Positions 41,100 through 50,716 of a stretch of 64,000 nt of DNA are shown piece by piece. Both the position numbers and the translations under genes were made by a program. The number at the start of each line of letters is the position of its first letter. Position 1 is the first letter of the stretch. Origin of the DNA: Allocatelliglobosispora scoriae (GTDB lineage: Bacteria; Actinomycetota; Actinomycetes; Mycobacteriales; Micromonosporaceae); the NCBI RefSeq assembly GCF_014204945.1, contig NZ_JACHMN010000001.1:992001-1056000 (forward strand), read 5' to 3'. The notes beneath the pieces were generated by a model. The model was not told the origin of the DNA. It saw only the letters and a list, made by a program, of their open reading frames with translations, and ran no database searches.

Positions 41100-42176
41100 C
41101 TACGGACGGATGCCGAACGGTCCGAGGACGCCGAGGTCGATGCGGACCGATTCGATCATCGCGAACGCGTTGTCGACGGTGAACACGTCGACGGCGGCGA
41201 GCTTCCCGGCGTACTTGGCCACCACCGGAGCCGCCGCCAGCCGGGCCGCCTCGTCCAGGTACGCCTTGAAGACCGCCCAGGAGTTGCCCGACGGGGAGTA
41301 CTTCTCGAAGAACGGCGTGGGGTCCAGGCTCGCCAGCGTGGACCGGGCGCTCGCCTCCAGGTCGGCGATGTAATGCCGCTGCACGTCGCCGTCCGCCCGG
41401 ACCCCGAGCCGGCCCAGGTGCCCGCCGACGAGCGTCGTCCACGGGTAGTCCATCGCGACGCGGTGCATGCGGACCCAGGCCGGCACCTCGTGCGACACGG
41501 CGAGGTTCTTGAACGGCACCCAGCCGGGGTAGAGCACGTCCACCACCATCAGCGTCGCGTGGTCGGGCGCGTAGATGAAGATGTTGTCCGGCGAGTGGTT
41601 GGGACCGTGGTAGTCCAGCTCCAGCCGCTCCCCGCCGACCCGCAGGACGTACCTGTCCTCGAACGTGACGGTCGGGTCGGGCCGGTGCGGATCGCGGGCC
41701 ACCCGCAGCAGGCGGCGGGTCTCCGCGTGCGCGATGCGCTCGACGTGCGGGCCGAAGATGTCGGCCGCGCCGATGTGGTCGGCGTGCGAGTGCGAGTAGA
41801 CGAGGTGCGTGACCCGGCGGGGGCGGCCGTTGGCGCGGGTGACCTCCTCGATCGCCCGCAGCAGGTTGTGCCCGATCGTGGGCGGCGCGTCGACCAGCAC
41901 CACGCCGCTGCGGGTGCTGAGGAACATCGCCTGATAGAAGCCGTCGGTGACCCAGTGGAGGTGGCCGTTGATCCGCCCGACGTGATAGCCGTCCGCGTTG
42001 AGCGCAGGCCCGGCCGCACCCGCGGGAATGGGCAGGTAGTCGGGCAGTCCGGCCGGCGGTTGCGCGTGGGCGGCGCCGGGCAGCAGGATGCCGACGCTCG
42101 GCACCGCCGCAGCGGCCGCCACCACTCCCAGAAAGGTACGCCTGCTCGACGGGTGCCCGTCACGGTCCATGATCAT
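41100..42176 (-). CDS. Tat-exported metallo-beta-lactamase-fold hydrolase
   Basis: A 358-residue protein from ATG 42176 (GGAG 6 nt upstream). The N-terminus carries the twin-arginine motif SSRRTFLG before a hydrophobic stretch, so it should be exported folded, probably with metal already bound. The MBL core shows the ligand motif HSHADH (YSHSHADHIGA), a later HAETRR histidine, a GPNHSPDN step, and VVDVLYPG with the bridging Asp. The substrate is unknown; lactonase or esterase-type chemistry is possible. Its promoter shares a 23-bp element with the alpha/beta hydrolase gene at 49.9-50.7 kb, and it is divergent from the LAL regulator. Confidence 0.87.
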   Translation of the reverse strand: MIMDRDGHPSSRRTFLGVVAAAAAVPSVGILLPGAAHAQPPAGLPDYLPIPAGAAGPALNADGYHVGRINGHLHWVTDGFYQAMFLSTRSGVVLVDAPPTIGHNLLRAIEEVTRANGRPRRVTHLVYSHSHADHIGAADIFGPHVERIAHAETRRLLRVARDPHRPDPTVTFEDRYVLRVGGERLELDYHGPNHSPDNIFIYAPDHATLMVVDVLYPGWVPFKNLAVSHEVPAWVRMHRVAMDYPWTTLVGGHLGRLGVRADGDVQRHYIADLEASARSTLASLDPTPFFEKYSPSGNSWAVFKAYLDEAARLAAAPVVAKYAGKLAAVDVFTVDNAFAMIESVRIDLGVLGPFGIRP

Positions 42177-42222
42177 TACTGTCTCCTTCGGCGATGCTGA
42201 CAGCGCGATGACGCCTGCGGTC

Positions 42223-42263
42223 ACGGTAGGGAGACTGCGGTGGGCAAAGAGTGGACAAAAACT
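42223..42263 (-). promoter_or_regulatory. Shared regulatory element and -10 box upstream of the MBL hydrolase
   Basis: On the minus strand the element containing GTCCACTCTTTGCCCA (within 42241-42263) is followed after exactly 12 nt by the -10 box TACCGT (42223-42228). It holds a direct repeat TTTGTCCA/TTTGCCCA with 11-bp period, one helical turn. Its right edge occupies the -35 position, as with class II activators. The same arrangement occurs at 50717-50757. The adjacent LAL regulator is the most likely binder. Confidence 0.7.
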
Positions 42264-42304
42264 GTGCCCCGGGCCCGCGATGGTCCCCGCGGATCCGGCC
42301 CGAA

Positions 42305-42310
42305 TAGGAT
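42305..42310 (+). promoter_or_regulatory. -10 box TAGGAT of the LAL regulator gene
   Basis: TAGGAT would start a transcript with a leader of about 40 nt before ATG 42358. It lies 41 nt downstream of the shared 23-bp element, so the regulator may also control itself. Confidence 0.45.
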
Positions 42311-42357
42311 CAGGGCTCGGACCAGGGACGATTGTGCGAAGTGGACGGTGACGTGGC

Positions 42358-45114
42358 ATGGCGGGGGCCGGACCGGGGACGGTGCTGTTCGGTCGCCAGA
42401 CCCAGCTGCGCCACCTCGACGACCTGGTCCGGCACGCGGCGGAGCGCGGCGGTGCGCTGGTCCTGCGCGGCGAGGCCGGCATCGGCAAATCCGCCCTGCT
42501 CAGGGCAGCCCGCGGCATCGCCCGTGACAGCGGCATGCTGGTCCTGTCGACCAGCGGAGTCGAGGCGGAGTCGGTGCTGCCCTTCGCCGGCCTGCACACG
42601 CTGCTGCGCCCCCTCCTCGCGCGGGCCGAGGACCTGCCCGGACCGCAGCGAGAGGCGCTGCTCGCCGCGTTCGGCATGGCCGAGGCCGCGACATCCGATC
42701 TCTTCCTGATCGCGCTGGCGGCGCTGAACATGCTGGTCGACGCGGCTGCCGACACCGCGGCGCTGCTGATCGTCGAGGACGCGCACTGGCTGGACCCGGC
42801 CAGCGCCGAGGTGCTCGCCTTCGTCGCCCGGCGGCTGGAGTCCGACCCCGTCGTGCTGCTCGCCGCCGTCCGCGACGGTTTCGACAGCTCGCTCGCGGCC
42901 GGGCTCGCCGAACTGCGCCTGGAACGCCTCGACCCGACCGCTGCCGCTGCCGTCCTCGACGCCCGCGCCGCGGACCTGCCGCCGGATGTCCGCAGCAGGC
43001 TGCTCGCGGAGGCCGACGGCAACCCGCTGGCCCTCGTCGAGCTGCCCACCGCAGCTCGGCTGACCGACCACGACATCCTGCCGCCCGCCGACCGGCCGCT
43101 GACGATCCGGCTGGAGGAGGCGTTCGCGGCCCGCGTGTCCGGGCTCCCGGACAGCACCGCGACGCTGCTGGTCGTCGCCGCGCTGAACGACGGCGACGCG
43201 ATCTCCGAAGCGCTCGACGCCGCCACCGTCATCACCGGCACCGCGGTCACGGTCGACGACCTCACCCCCGCCCTCGCCGCGCAGCTGGTCACCGTGGACG
43301 GGCAGGCGGTGCGCTTCCGCCACCCCCTGATGCGGTCGGCGATCCAGCAGCGGGCCGGCATCGCGCAACGGCACGCCGCGCACTCGGCGCTGGCCCGGGT
43401 CCTCACCCGCGACCCCGATCGCCGGGTCTGGCACCGGGCCGCGTCCAGCCACGGACCCGACGAGAGCATCGCGGCCGAGCTGGAGGAGGCCGCCGCCCTC
43501 GCCCGGCGCAAGGGTGCGGTGGTGACCGCGGTCGCCGCCCTCGAACGGTCCGCGGTGCTCAGCGGCGATCCCGACCGGCGAGCGGCCCGGCTGCTGCTCG
43601 CCGCCGAGGCCGCGGTCGAGCTGGGCCGCCACGACGTCGTGGTCCGGCTGGTACGCCAGGCCGACGCACTGCCGCTGTCCTCGCGCCAGCGGGCCCAGCT
43701 CCTCTGGATCGGCGCGAGCTTCGACGGCGGGCTGCGCGACGAGAGCCGCAAACCCGGCGCGCTCGCCGACGTCGCCGAGCGGGTCGCCGCCGACGGCCAC
43801 ACCTCCGTGGCGCTGCGGCTGCTCAACCTGGCGGCACTGCGGTGCTTCTGGACCCACGACGACCCGGCGGCCCGACACCGCATCGTCGGCGTCGCCGAGA
43901 GCCTCCCGGTCGGCCCGGACGACCCGGATCTGCTGGCGATCCTGGCCTTCGCCGCGCCGATCGAGCGGGGCACCGCGGTCATCGACGGCCTGCGCAGGGG
44001 CGCGGCGCGAGCGGCCGGCGACCCCGAGGCGCTGCGGCTGGTCGGCAGCGCCGCGGTCCTGGTGGGAGCCTTCGACCTGGCGGCGAGGTGCTGCGGCGAA
44101 TCGATCGGCGAGCTGCGGGCGCAGGGCCGGCTGGGGCTCCTGGTGCGGGCGCTGGGCGCGCAGGCGTGGAGCGCGGCGCACCTGGCCGATCTGGGCGTGG
44201 GGATCCCCGCCGCCGAGGAGTCCAGCCGCCTGGCCCGGGAGACCTCGCAGCCGCTGTTCCTCGCGATCGGCCAGGCGACGGGCGCGGTCCTGGCCGCGCT
44301 GCGCGGTCACGAGGACCACGCCCGGGACCTCGCCGCCGAGGCGGAGCGGGCCGCCCTGTCCGGCGGCATCCGCCCGGTCCTCGCCACCGCCCAGCTCGCC
44401 CGCGGGCTCGCCGCCCTCGGGGCCGGGCGCTACCTCGACGCGTACGAGCACCTGCGCCGCATGCACGATCCGGCCGACCCGTCGTTCCACCCGGCGCTGC
44501 GCTGCTTCGCCCTGGCGGAGCTGGCCGACGCCGCCGTGCACTGTGGACGCCGTGCGGCGATCACCGAGCTGGTGGCGCAGCTGGAGGTGCTGGGGGGCAT
44601 GACACCCGCACCGGCGCTGCACGCGGGCCTGCGCTACGCCAGGGCCGTCCTCGCCGACGACGCCGATGCGGAGGCGCTCTACCAGGCCGCGCTGCTGGCA
44701 GAGTCGGTCCAGTGGCCGTTCACCCGGGCCCGCACCCAGCTCGCCTACGGCGAATGGCTGCGCCGGCAGCGGCGCATCGCCGAGTGCCGGGCACCGCTGC
44801 GAGCCGCCCGGGACACCTTCGACACGCTCGGCACGATCCCCTGGGGCGAGCGGGCACGCCAGGAGCTGCGGGCCTCCGGTGAGGCGAGCCACCGTCGCAG
44901 CGACGAGGTGAGCGACCGGCTCACCGCCCAGGAGCTGCAGATCGCCCAGATGGCCGCCGAGGGCCTGACCAACCGGGAGATCGGCCAGCGGCTCTACCTC
45001 TCCCACCGCACGGTGAGCTCGCACCTGCACCGGATCTTCCCCAAACTGGAGATCACCTCCCGCTCCCAGCTCGGCTCCCTCATCCGCAGGCCGCAGGCGA
45101 CGACCGTCACATGA
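42358..45114 (+). CDS. LuxR-type LAL regulator (AAA ATPase plus HTH)
   Basis: A 918-residue large ATP-binding LuxR (LAL) regulator. The N-terminal AAA/STAND domain has Walker A GEAGIGKSALL (near 38-48) and Walker B LLIVEDAHWLD; the middle region (400-840) consists of helical TPR-like repeats; the C-terminus is a LuxR helix-turn-helix (LTAQELQIAQMAAEGLTNREIGQRLYLSHRTVSSHLHRIF). LAL proteins usually activate catabolic or secondary-metabolite genes on binding an inducer such as a sugar or nucleotide. It is divergent from the MBL hydrolase, with the shared operator between them. It probably controls that gene and the hydrolase/ABC locus downstream. Confidence 0.9.
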   Translation: MAGAGPGTVLFGRQTQLRHLDDLVRHAAERGGALVLRGEAGIGKSALLRAARGIARDSGMLVLSTSGVEAESVLPFAGLHTLLRPLLARAEDLPGPQREALLAAFGMAEAATSDLFLIALAALNMLVDAAADTAALLIVEDAHWLDPASAEVLAFVARRLESDPVVLLAAVRDGFDSSLAAGLAELRLERLDPTAAAAVLDARAADLPPDVRSRLLAEADGNPLALVELPTAARLTDHDILPPADRPLTIRLEEAFAARVSGLPDSTATLLVVAALNDGDAISEALDAATVITGTAVTVDDLTPALAAQLVTVDGQAVRFRHPLMRSAIQQRAGIAQRHAAHSALARVLTRDPDRRVWHRAASSHGPDESIAAELEEAAALARRKGAVVTAVAALERSAVLSGDPDRRAARLLLAAEAAVELGRHDVVVRLVRQADALPLSSRQRAQLLWIGASFDGGLRDESRKPGALADVAERVAADGHTSVALRLLNLAALRCFWTHDDPAARHRIVGVAESLPVGPDDPDLLAILAFAAPIERGTAVIDGLRRGAARAAGDPEALRLVGSAAVLVGAFDLAARCCGESIGELRAQGRLGLLVRALGAQAWSAAHLADLGVGIPAAEESSRLARETSQPLFLAIGQATGAVLAALRGHEDHARDLAAEAERAALSGGIRPVLATAQLARGLAALGAGRYLDAYEHLRRMHDPADPSFHPALRCFALAELADAAVHCGRRAAITELVAQLEVLGGMTPAPALHAGLRYARAVLADDADAEALYQAALLAESVQWPFTRARTQLAYGEWLRRQRRIAECRAPLRAARDTFDTLGTIPWGERARQELRASGEASHRRSDEVSDRLTAQELQIAQMAAEGLTNREIGQRLYLSHRTVSSHLHRIFPKLEITSRSQLGSLIRRPQATTVT

Positions 45115-45141
45115 CGCTCGCGGGCGCGTCGTCCGAGGCCC

Positions 45142-45147
45142 TAGCGT
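45142..45147 (+). promoter_or_regulatory. -10 box TAGCGT, leaderless start of the SARP gene
   Basis: TAGCGT ends 7 nt before ATG 45155 with no ribosome site in between, so a leaderless transcript is likely even though the LAL gene ends only 40 bp upstream. Confidence 0.5.
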
Positions 45148-45154
45148 CAGCACC

Positions 45155-48022
45155 ATGAGCAGAAATCGAGCTGCGGCGATGCCGTCGACGGGACAGCTTG
45201 CCGGGCACCAGCCACTCCCCGAACCCCTGTGGTTCACCGTGCTCGGACCGGTACGGGCCTGGCGCGGCGACGCCGAGATCGACCTGGGCGCGCCCCAGCA
45301 GCGGGCCGTGCTGGCGCTGCTGCTGGTGCGGGCCGGGCAGCCGGCGGGCATCGCCGAGATCGTCGACACGGTGTGGGGGCAGGATCCGCCCGCCACCGCC
45401 GTCAACGCGGTGCACCGCAGCATCGGGCTGCTGCGCCGGGCGCTCCAGCCGGAGCTGACAGCCCGCGACTCCGGCCGGTGGGTGGTCCGCTCCGCCGGCG
45501 GCTACCGGCTCGATGTCGATGCGGACACCGTCGACCTGCTGCGGTTCCGCCGGCTGATGACGCAGGCCCGCACCGCCATCGCGGACGGGCGACCCGCGGC
45601 GGCGCAGCTCGCGCAGGCCTTGGAGCTGTGGCAGGGACCGATCGCCGACGGCATCGGCGCCGACGTACGCTGCCAGCCCGTCTTCACGGCCGTGGAGCGC
45701 GAATACCTGGCCGCGGCGAGAGCGGCAGCCGATCTGGCGACGGCCACCGGCGAGATCGAGACCCTGCTGCCGGCCGTGGAGCAGGCGGCCGACCGGGCGC
45801 CCCTGGACGAACCGCTGCAGGCCCGGCTCATCCTCATGCTCGCCGCGTCGGGCCATCAGGCGGCGGCCCTGGACCGCTACCAGGCGGTTCGCGGCAGGCT
45901 CGCCGACGAGCTCGGCGTGGACCCCGGTGCGGAGCTCAGTGCGGCCCGCGACGAGGTGCTGCGCCCGCCCTCCCCGCAGCTCCCGCCGGCCCGGGCACCG
46001 GAGCCCGCCGCCACCGTCGCTCCCGCCCAGCTCCCCGCCGACCTGTCCACATTCATCGGACGCGAATCGGAGCTGGCCGAGGCGCTGGCCCTGCACAGCG
46101 GTGACACAGGCGCACCCACGACGGTGGTCATCGGCGCGATCGGCGGCATGGCCGGCATCGGCAAGACGACCCTGGCCGTGCACTGGGCGCACCGCGTCGC
46201 CCACCGCTACCCCGACGGGCAGCTCTACGTGAACCTGCGCGGTTTCGGCCCGGACGCGCAGGTCATGGACCCGGGCGAGGCCATCCGCCGCATCCTGGAG
46301 ACCTTCGAGGTGCCGCCCGCGCGGATCCCGGCGGACCTCGACGCGCGGGCCGCCCTCTACCGCAGCACGCTGGCCGGGCGACGAATGCTGATCCTGCTCG
46401 ACAACGCCCGCGACACCGCCCAGGTACGCCCGCTGCTGCCCGGCGCCGCCACCTGCCTCGTCCTGGTGACCAGCCGGGACCGGCTGCCCGGCCTCATCGC
46501 CTCCGACGGCGCCCACCCCATCACCCTCGACCTGCTCTCGACCGACGAGGCCCGGCAGCTGCTGGTCCGCCGCCTCGGTGCCGACCGAGTCGCCGCCGAA
46601 CCCGAAGCGGTCGAGGAGATGATCACCCACTGCGCCCGGCTGCCGCTCGCGCTGGCGATCGTCGCGGCCCACGCCGCCACCCGCCCGCAGCTGTCCCTGG
46701 AAGCCCTCGCCGAGGAACTGCGCGACACCGGCAGCCGCCTGGACCTGCTCACCACCGGCGATGCGCACACGGACGTGCGAGCCGTGTTCTCCTGGTCCTA
46801 CCGGTCGCTGACCCCGCCAGCAGCCCGGCTGTTCCGCCTGCTGGGGCTGCACCCCGGCCCGGACATCTCCGCTCTCGCGGCGGCGAGCCTCGCCGCGCTC
46901 CCGGCACGCGGAGTGCAGCCGGTGCTCGCCGAGCTCGAACGGGCCGGGCTGGTCACCGAGCACCTCCACGGCCGGTACACGCTGCACGACCTGCTGCGCA
47001 CCTACGCCGCCGACCTGGCGACGACCGACGAGACCGGCGAGCAGCGCCGCGCCGCCGTCGGCCGGACCCTCGATCACTACCTGCACATCTCCTACGGGGC
47101 GAACCGGGTGCTCAACCCCGTCCGGACTCCGATCGCCCTCGCCGCGCCGCAGCCCGAGGTCGTCCTCCAGCCCCCGACCGACTACCCGCAGGCCATCGAC
47201 TGGTTCGCCACCGAGCACGCGGTGCTCCTCGCGTCCATCGACCACGCGGCGGCCCACGGATTCGACGCTGCGGCATGGCAGCTCGCCTGGACGCTGACGG
47301 ACTTCCAGCAGCTGCGCGGCCTGTTCGACAACGAGATCGCGGCGCAGCTGGTGGCGGTCGCGGCCACCGAGCGGCTGGGCGAGGTGACGATGCGCGCCTA
47401 CGCACACGGGCGCCTCGCCTACGCGCACACGCGGCTGGGCCGCTTCGACGGTGCCCGTACCCATCTGGATCTCGCCCTTGATCTTCAGCGCGAGACCGGC
47501 GACGCGGCCGGGCAGGCCTATGTCCAGCTCAACCTCGGCATGCTCGCCGAGCGGCAGGGCCGCCACACGGAGGCGCTCGGCCATGCCCGCCAGGCGCTGG
47601 ACCTGTTCCTGCTCGCCGACCACCGGCGCGGCCAGGCCAACGCCCTCAGCGCGATCGGCTGGCTGCACGCGCAGCTCGGCGACGACCGCCAGGCCCGGAC
47701 CGCCTGCCGACAGGCCCTGGCGGTGTTCCAGGAGCTCGACGACCGGTCCGGGCAGGCCAGCACCTGGGACAGCCTCGGCTACGCACACCACCAGCTCGGC
47801 GAGCACGCCGAAGCGATCAACTGCTACCAGCAGTGCCTGGAGCTGATCCGGGAGCTCGGCGACCGCCACGGCGAGGCCACCGCGCTGACCCACCTCGGCG
47901 ACACGCACCAGGCCATGGGCGCTCCCGACCTCGCGGGCAAGGTCTGGCAGGCCGCCCTGGAGATCCTGGACGACCTCGGCCATCCCGACGCCGCCGCGGT
48001 CCGCGTCCGGCTCGACGGCTGA
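45155..48022 (+). CDS. SARP/AfsR-type regulator (OmpR-like HTH, BTAD, NB-ARC, TPR)
   Basis: A 955-residue regulator of the AfsR class. Residues 25-120 are an OmpR/PhoB-like winged helix (LGPVRAWRGDAEIDLGAPQQRAVLALLLVRAGQ), 125-270 a BTAD domain (TLLPAVEQAADRAPLDEPLQARLILMLAAS...YQAVRGRLADELGVDPGAEL), then an NB-ARC/STAND ATPase with GGMAGIGKTTLAVHWAH near 335 and LILLDNARD, and C-terminal TPRs (750-940, AYVQLNLGMLAERQGRHTEALGHARQAL and following). Such proteins activate antibiotic and developmental genes. No biosynthetic cluster is visible beside it, so targets are unknown. A strong hairpin separates it from the convergent SDR gene. Confidence 0.92.
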   Translation: MSRNRAAAMPSTGQLAGHQPLPEPLWFTVLGPVRAWRGDAEIDLGAPQQRAVLALLLVRAGQPAGIAEIVDTVWGQDPPATAVNAVHRSIGLLRRALQPELTARDSGRWVVRSAGGYRLDVDADTVDLLRFRRLMTQARTAIADGRPAAAQLAQALELWQGPIADGIGADVRCQPVFTAVEREYLAAARAAADLATATGEIETLLPAVEQAADRAPLDEPLQARLILMLAASGHQAAALDRYQAVRGRLADELGVDPGAELSAARDEVLRPPSPQLPPARAPEPAATVAPAQLPADLSTFIGRESELAEALALHSGDTGAPTTVVIGAIGGMAGIGKTTLAVHWAHRVAHRYPDGQLYVNLRGFGPDAQVMDPGEAIRRILETFEVPPARIPADLDARAALYRSTLAGRRMLILLDNARDTAQVRPLLPGAATCLVLVTSRDRLPGLIASDGAHPITLDLLSTDEARQLLVRRLGADRVAAEPEAVEEMITHCARLPLALAIVAAHAATRPQLSLEALAEELRDTGSRLDLLTTGDAHTDVRAVFSWSYRSLTPPAARLFRLLGLHPGPDISALAAASLAALPARGVQPVLAELERAGLVTEHLHGRYTLHDLLRTYAADLATTDETGEQRRAAVGRTLDHYLHISYGANRVLNPVRTPIALAAPQPEVVLQPPTDYPQAIDWFATEHAVLLASIDHAAAHGFDAAAWQLAWTLTDFQQLRGLFDNEIAAQLVAVAATERLGEVTMRAYAHGRLAYAHTRLGRFDGARTHLDLALDLQRETGDAAGQAYVQLNLGMLAERQGRHTEALGHARQALDLFLLADHRRGQANALSAIGWLHAQLGDDRQARTACRQALAVFQELDDRSGQASTWDSLGYAHHQLGEHAEAINCYQQCLELIRELGDRHGEATALTHLGDTHQAMGAPDLAGKVWQAALEILDDLGHPDAAAVRVRLDG

Positions 48023-48032
48023 CCGCGCCCGT

Positions 48033-48066
48033 CCGGCCGTCGGCTCGGCCCGCTGCCGACGGCCGG
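48033..48066. terminator. Bidirectional hairpin between SARP and SDR genes
   Basis: CCGGCCGTCGGC (48033-48044) and GCCGACGGCCGG (48055-48066) form a perfect 12-bp stem with a 10-nt loop, 10 bp after one stop and 8 bp before the other. It should end both convergent transcripts. Confidence 0.8.
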
Positions 48067-48074
48067 GCGCGACG

Positions 48075-48863
48075 TCACAGGGTGGCGATCAGGCCGCCGT
48101 CGATGACGAAGTCGGCGCCGGTGACGTTGGCGCTGCGGTCGCTGGCGAGCAGCAGGACCAGGTCGGCGACCTCCTCCGGGCGGGTGAACCGACCGGTGAC
48201 CGAGCCGCCCGCGGCCTGCCTGGCGATCGCGTCCGGGTCGCCGCCCTCGGCCCGGGCGATGGTCTGCGCCACCCCGCCGTCGCCGAGCCACAGCCCGGTG
48301 CTGACCGGCCCGGGACTGACCGTGTTGACACGGATCCCGCGCGGGCCGACCTCCTTGGACAGCGACTTGGAGAAGCTGCCCAGGGCCGCCTTCGCCGCGC
48401 TGTAGTCGATGACGAGCGGGTCGGGCAGCGACGCGTTGACCGAGTTGATCGTCACGATGCTGCCGGCACCCCGCTGGATCAGGTGCGGCAGGGCGGCGCG
48501 GGTGGTGCGCACGGCCGCGAGGAAGTTGAGGTTCAGCGCCGCGATCCAGTCCTCGTCGGTGACGGACAGGAATCCGCCGGTACGCGGCCGGACCGCCCCG
48601 ACGTTGTTGACCAGGATGTCCAGGCCGCCGAACTCGGCGACGGCGGCGGCGATCAGCCGGGCCGGCCCGTCCGGGGTGGCGAGGTCCACCGGGACGGCGA
48701 GGACGGTTCCCTGACCGGCGAGGTCGGACAGCTCCGGACCGGCGGTCCGGGCACCGGCCACGACGACCACCCCCTCACCGAGCAGGGCCCGGGTGATGGC
48801 GAGGCCGATGCCCTTGCTCGCACCCGTGACAACCGCGATCTTCCCCGACAGGTGCAGATCCAT
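48075..48863 (-). CDS. Short-chain dehydrogenase/reductase
   Basis: A 262-residue classical SDR from ATG 48863 (AAGGGA site; an upstream ATG at 48878 is possible). Cofactor motif TGASKGIG, NNVG (residues 89-92 region), catalytic Ser in INSVNAS and the YSAAK Tyr-Lys pair, C-terminal DGG. The basic position after the first GxxxGxG is an Arg in AGARTAG, which suggests NADP(H). It reduces or oxidises an unknown alcohol/ketone. It lies upstream of nothing on its strand; the two alpha/beta hydrolase genes follow upstream in the same direction. Confidence 0.9.
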   Translation of the reverse strand: MDLHLSGKIAVVTGASKGIGLAITRALLGEGVVVVAGARTAGPELSDLAGQGTVLAVPVDLATPDGPARLIAAAVAEFGGLDILVNNVGAVRPRTGGFLSVTDEDWIAALNLNFLAAVRTTRAALPHLIQRGAGSIVTINSVNASLPDPLVIDYSAAKAALGSFSKSLSKEVGPRGIRVNTVSPGPVSTGLWLGDGGVAQTIARAEGGDPDAIARQAAGGSVTGRFTRPEEVADLVLLLASDRSANVTGADFVIDGGLIATL

Positions 48864-48974
48864 GGCGGATCCCTTCATGATCGATGATGGTTTCGATGGT
48901 GTCAGGCACGCACGGCCGCAACCGGCGTTTCCGCGGAGAGGGGGCCCGCCGGATGAGCGGCGGACCCCCGGTGC

Positions 48975-49823
48975 TCAGCGGGCCGAGCGGGCTGCGGCGA
49001 TGATGATCTTCTCGACCGCCTCGGGCTTGGACAGCATGGACAGGTGCGAGGCGGCGACCCTGGTGATGCGGCTGTGCGCGCGCTCGGCCATGGTCTCCTG
49101 CAGCGACGGCGGCAGGATGTGGTCGTCGGTGCCCAGCAGGTACCAGCTCGGCAGGGTCTTCCACGCCGCGGTGGCGGCGGGCTCCTGCAGTGCGCCGAAG
49201 GTGATGGGCCGCTGCGCTGCGGCCAGGGTCGCCGCGGTGGCTGCCGGAAGGTCGCCGGCGAACGCGCCGGGGAACACGGCGGTCTTGATGTAGAGGTCGG
49301 CGTCACCGGCGGGGGCACCCGGGTAGCCCACGAAATCGAACAGCGCGCTCGGGTCGCCGCCCCCGCCCTGCAGGCCGAGGATCGTCTCGCCCTGGTCGGG
49401 GACGAACGCGTTGATGTAGACGAGGGCCTTGACGTCGGGGTCGGTCAGCGCTGCGCTGCTGATGACCGCCCCGCCGTAGGAGTGGCCGACGAGGATGACC
49501 GGCCCGGTGGTGCGCTGCTGCAGGAACGCGGCGAGGTAGGCGGCGTCGCCGCTCAGCCCGCGCAGCGGGTTCGGCGGTGCCAGCACCGGGTACCCGTCGT
49601 CCTGGAGGCGGCGGGTCACCTTCGCCCAGCTCGACGCGTCCGCCCACGCACCGTGCACCAGCACGATCGTCGGCTTCGGGGTCGAGGGCCTCGTGGTCGT
49701 GTGACTCGACGCCGGCGTGGCGGCGACGAGCGCTCCGGTGACCGCCAGCGCGGCCACGGCTGCCGCGGTGGTGATGGCGAGCCGGGTGCGGCGACCCGGT
49801 AGGAGGGCGGACGGCTTCAACAT
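48975..49823 (-). CDS. Secreted alpha/beta hydrolase
   Basis: A 282-residue protein from ATG 49823 (GGAG 7 nt upstream). The N-terminus (MLKPSALLPGRRTRLAI... VAALAVTGALVAATPASS) is a signal peptide or anchor. The fold motifs are VLVHGAWADASSW (oxyanion), nucleophile elbow VGHSYGGAV, acid in LLGTDDHILPP and His in AASHLSMLS. It resembles EstC-like esterases that are common in actinomycetes; substrate unknown. It lies 52 bp downstream of the next hydrolase gene on the same strand and may be cotranscribed with it under the shared 23-bp element. Confidence 0.88.
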   Translation of the reverse strand: MLKPSALLPGRRTRLAITTAAAVAALAVTGALVAATPASSHTTTRPSTPKPTIVLVHGAWADASSWAKVTRRLQDDGYPVLAPPNPLRGLSGDAAYLAAFLQQRTTGPVILVGHSYGGAVISSAALTDPDVKALVYINAFVPDQGETILGLQGGGGDPSALFDFVGYPGAPAGDADLYIKTAVFPGAFAGDLPAATAATLAAAQRPITFGALQEPAATAAWKTLPSWYLLGTDDHILPPSLQETMAERAHSRITRVAASHLSMLSKPEAVEKIIIAAARSAR

Positions 49824-49875
49824 GACTGCTCCAGATCTCTGACTGTGAGGGGATGGCGGTGTCGGTGGAGCACGG

Positions 49876-50676
49876 TCAGAGGCCCTGCTGCCGCAGCCAG
49901 GCGAGCGTCGCGTCGGCGACCTCCCGCCAGCCGCTGTCGATGGTGAGCGAGTGCGCGCGGTCGGCGAACTCCTGGATGTCGGTGACCGCGTGCGAGTGCC
50001 GGTACTGCTTGAGGGTGGATCGGGTGATCGACTCCGGTACGGTGTGGTCGCGCCCGCCCATGATCAGCAGCAGCGGGCCGCGTAGCTCGTTGGCGGTGTC
50101 CACCTTCGCCGGTGAGTGCGGGTCGAAGTTGGCGGCGGCCGCCTCGAACAGCGGCTTGCCCGGCGCCGGGATGGCCCACCGCTCGAACAGCTCCAGCGAC
50201 TCGGACTCGGAGACCGCGTTGCCGAACGCGTACCGGAACTGGTCCGCCGTCAGCGAGACGGACTTGTGCTTGTTGGCGGGGTTGCGCAGCACCGGCAGCC
50301 CCACCCGCAGCGTCGACAGCGGCAGCGGCAGCACGCCCTTGATCTGTGCCGCGTCGATCGCGACGGCCGCCGCGGCCAGGTCCTGGCCGAGCAGCTTCTG
50401 CGCGATCATGCCGCCGAAGGAGTGGCCGACCAGGATCGGCTTGGCACCGCCGAGCTCCGCGATGAGCTTGGCGTAGTGCTCGACGACGTCGTCGATGCCG
50501 TGGTCGGCGATCTCCTCCGGATGTTCCCGGGCGGCGGAGACGCTGTCGGGTACGCCGGGCCAGCCCGGTGCGGTCGGCTCGTAGCCGGCCTCGCGGAACA
50601 GCTCGACCCAGGGGCCCCAGGAGGTGGCGTGCAGGAAGAGTCCGTGGATGAAGATGACAGGCGTGGCGGTGGTCAT
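49876..50676 (-). CDS. Cytoplasmic alpha/beta hydrolase under the shared element
   Basis: A 266-residue protein from ATG 50676 (GAGAGG upstream). VIFIHGLFLHATSWGPW provides the oxyanion strand, VGHSFGGMIAQ the Ser elbow, MGGRDHTVP the acid and DRAHSLTID the His. No signal peptide, unlike the hydrolase that follows. The promoter repeats the arrangement found before the MBL hydrolase: the shared element, 12 nt and a TAGCGT -10 box. So it probably belongs to the same regulon and its product may work in the same pathway, for instance on an ester or lactone. Confidence 0.88.
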   Translation of the reverse strand: MTTATPVIFIHGLFLHATSWGPWVELFREAGYEPTAPGWPGVPDSVSAAREHPEEIADHGIDDVVEHYAKLIAELGGAKPILVGHSFGGMIAQKLLGQDLAAAAVAIDAAQIKGVLPLPLSTLRVGLPVLRNPANKHKSVSLTADQFRYAFGNAVSESESLELFERWAIPAPGKPLFEAAAANFDPHSPAKVDTANELRGPLLLIMGGRDHTVPESITRSTLKQYRHSHAVTDIQEFADRAHSLTIDSGWREVADATLAWLRQQGL

Positions 50677-50716
50677 GATGGCCTCTCCGGTTCGTTCGCT
50701 CGATTGGCGTGTCCGC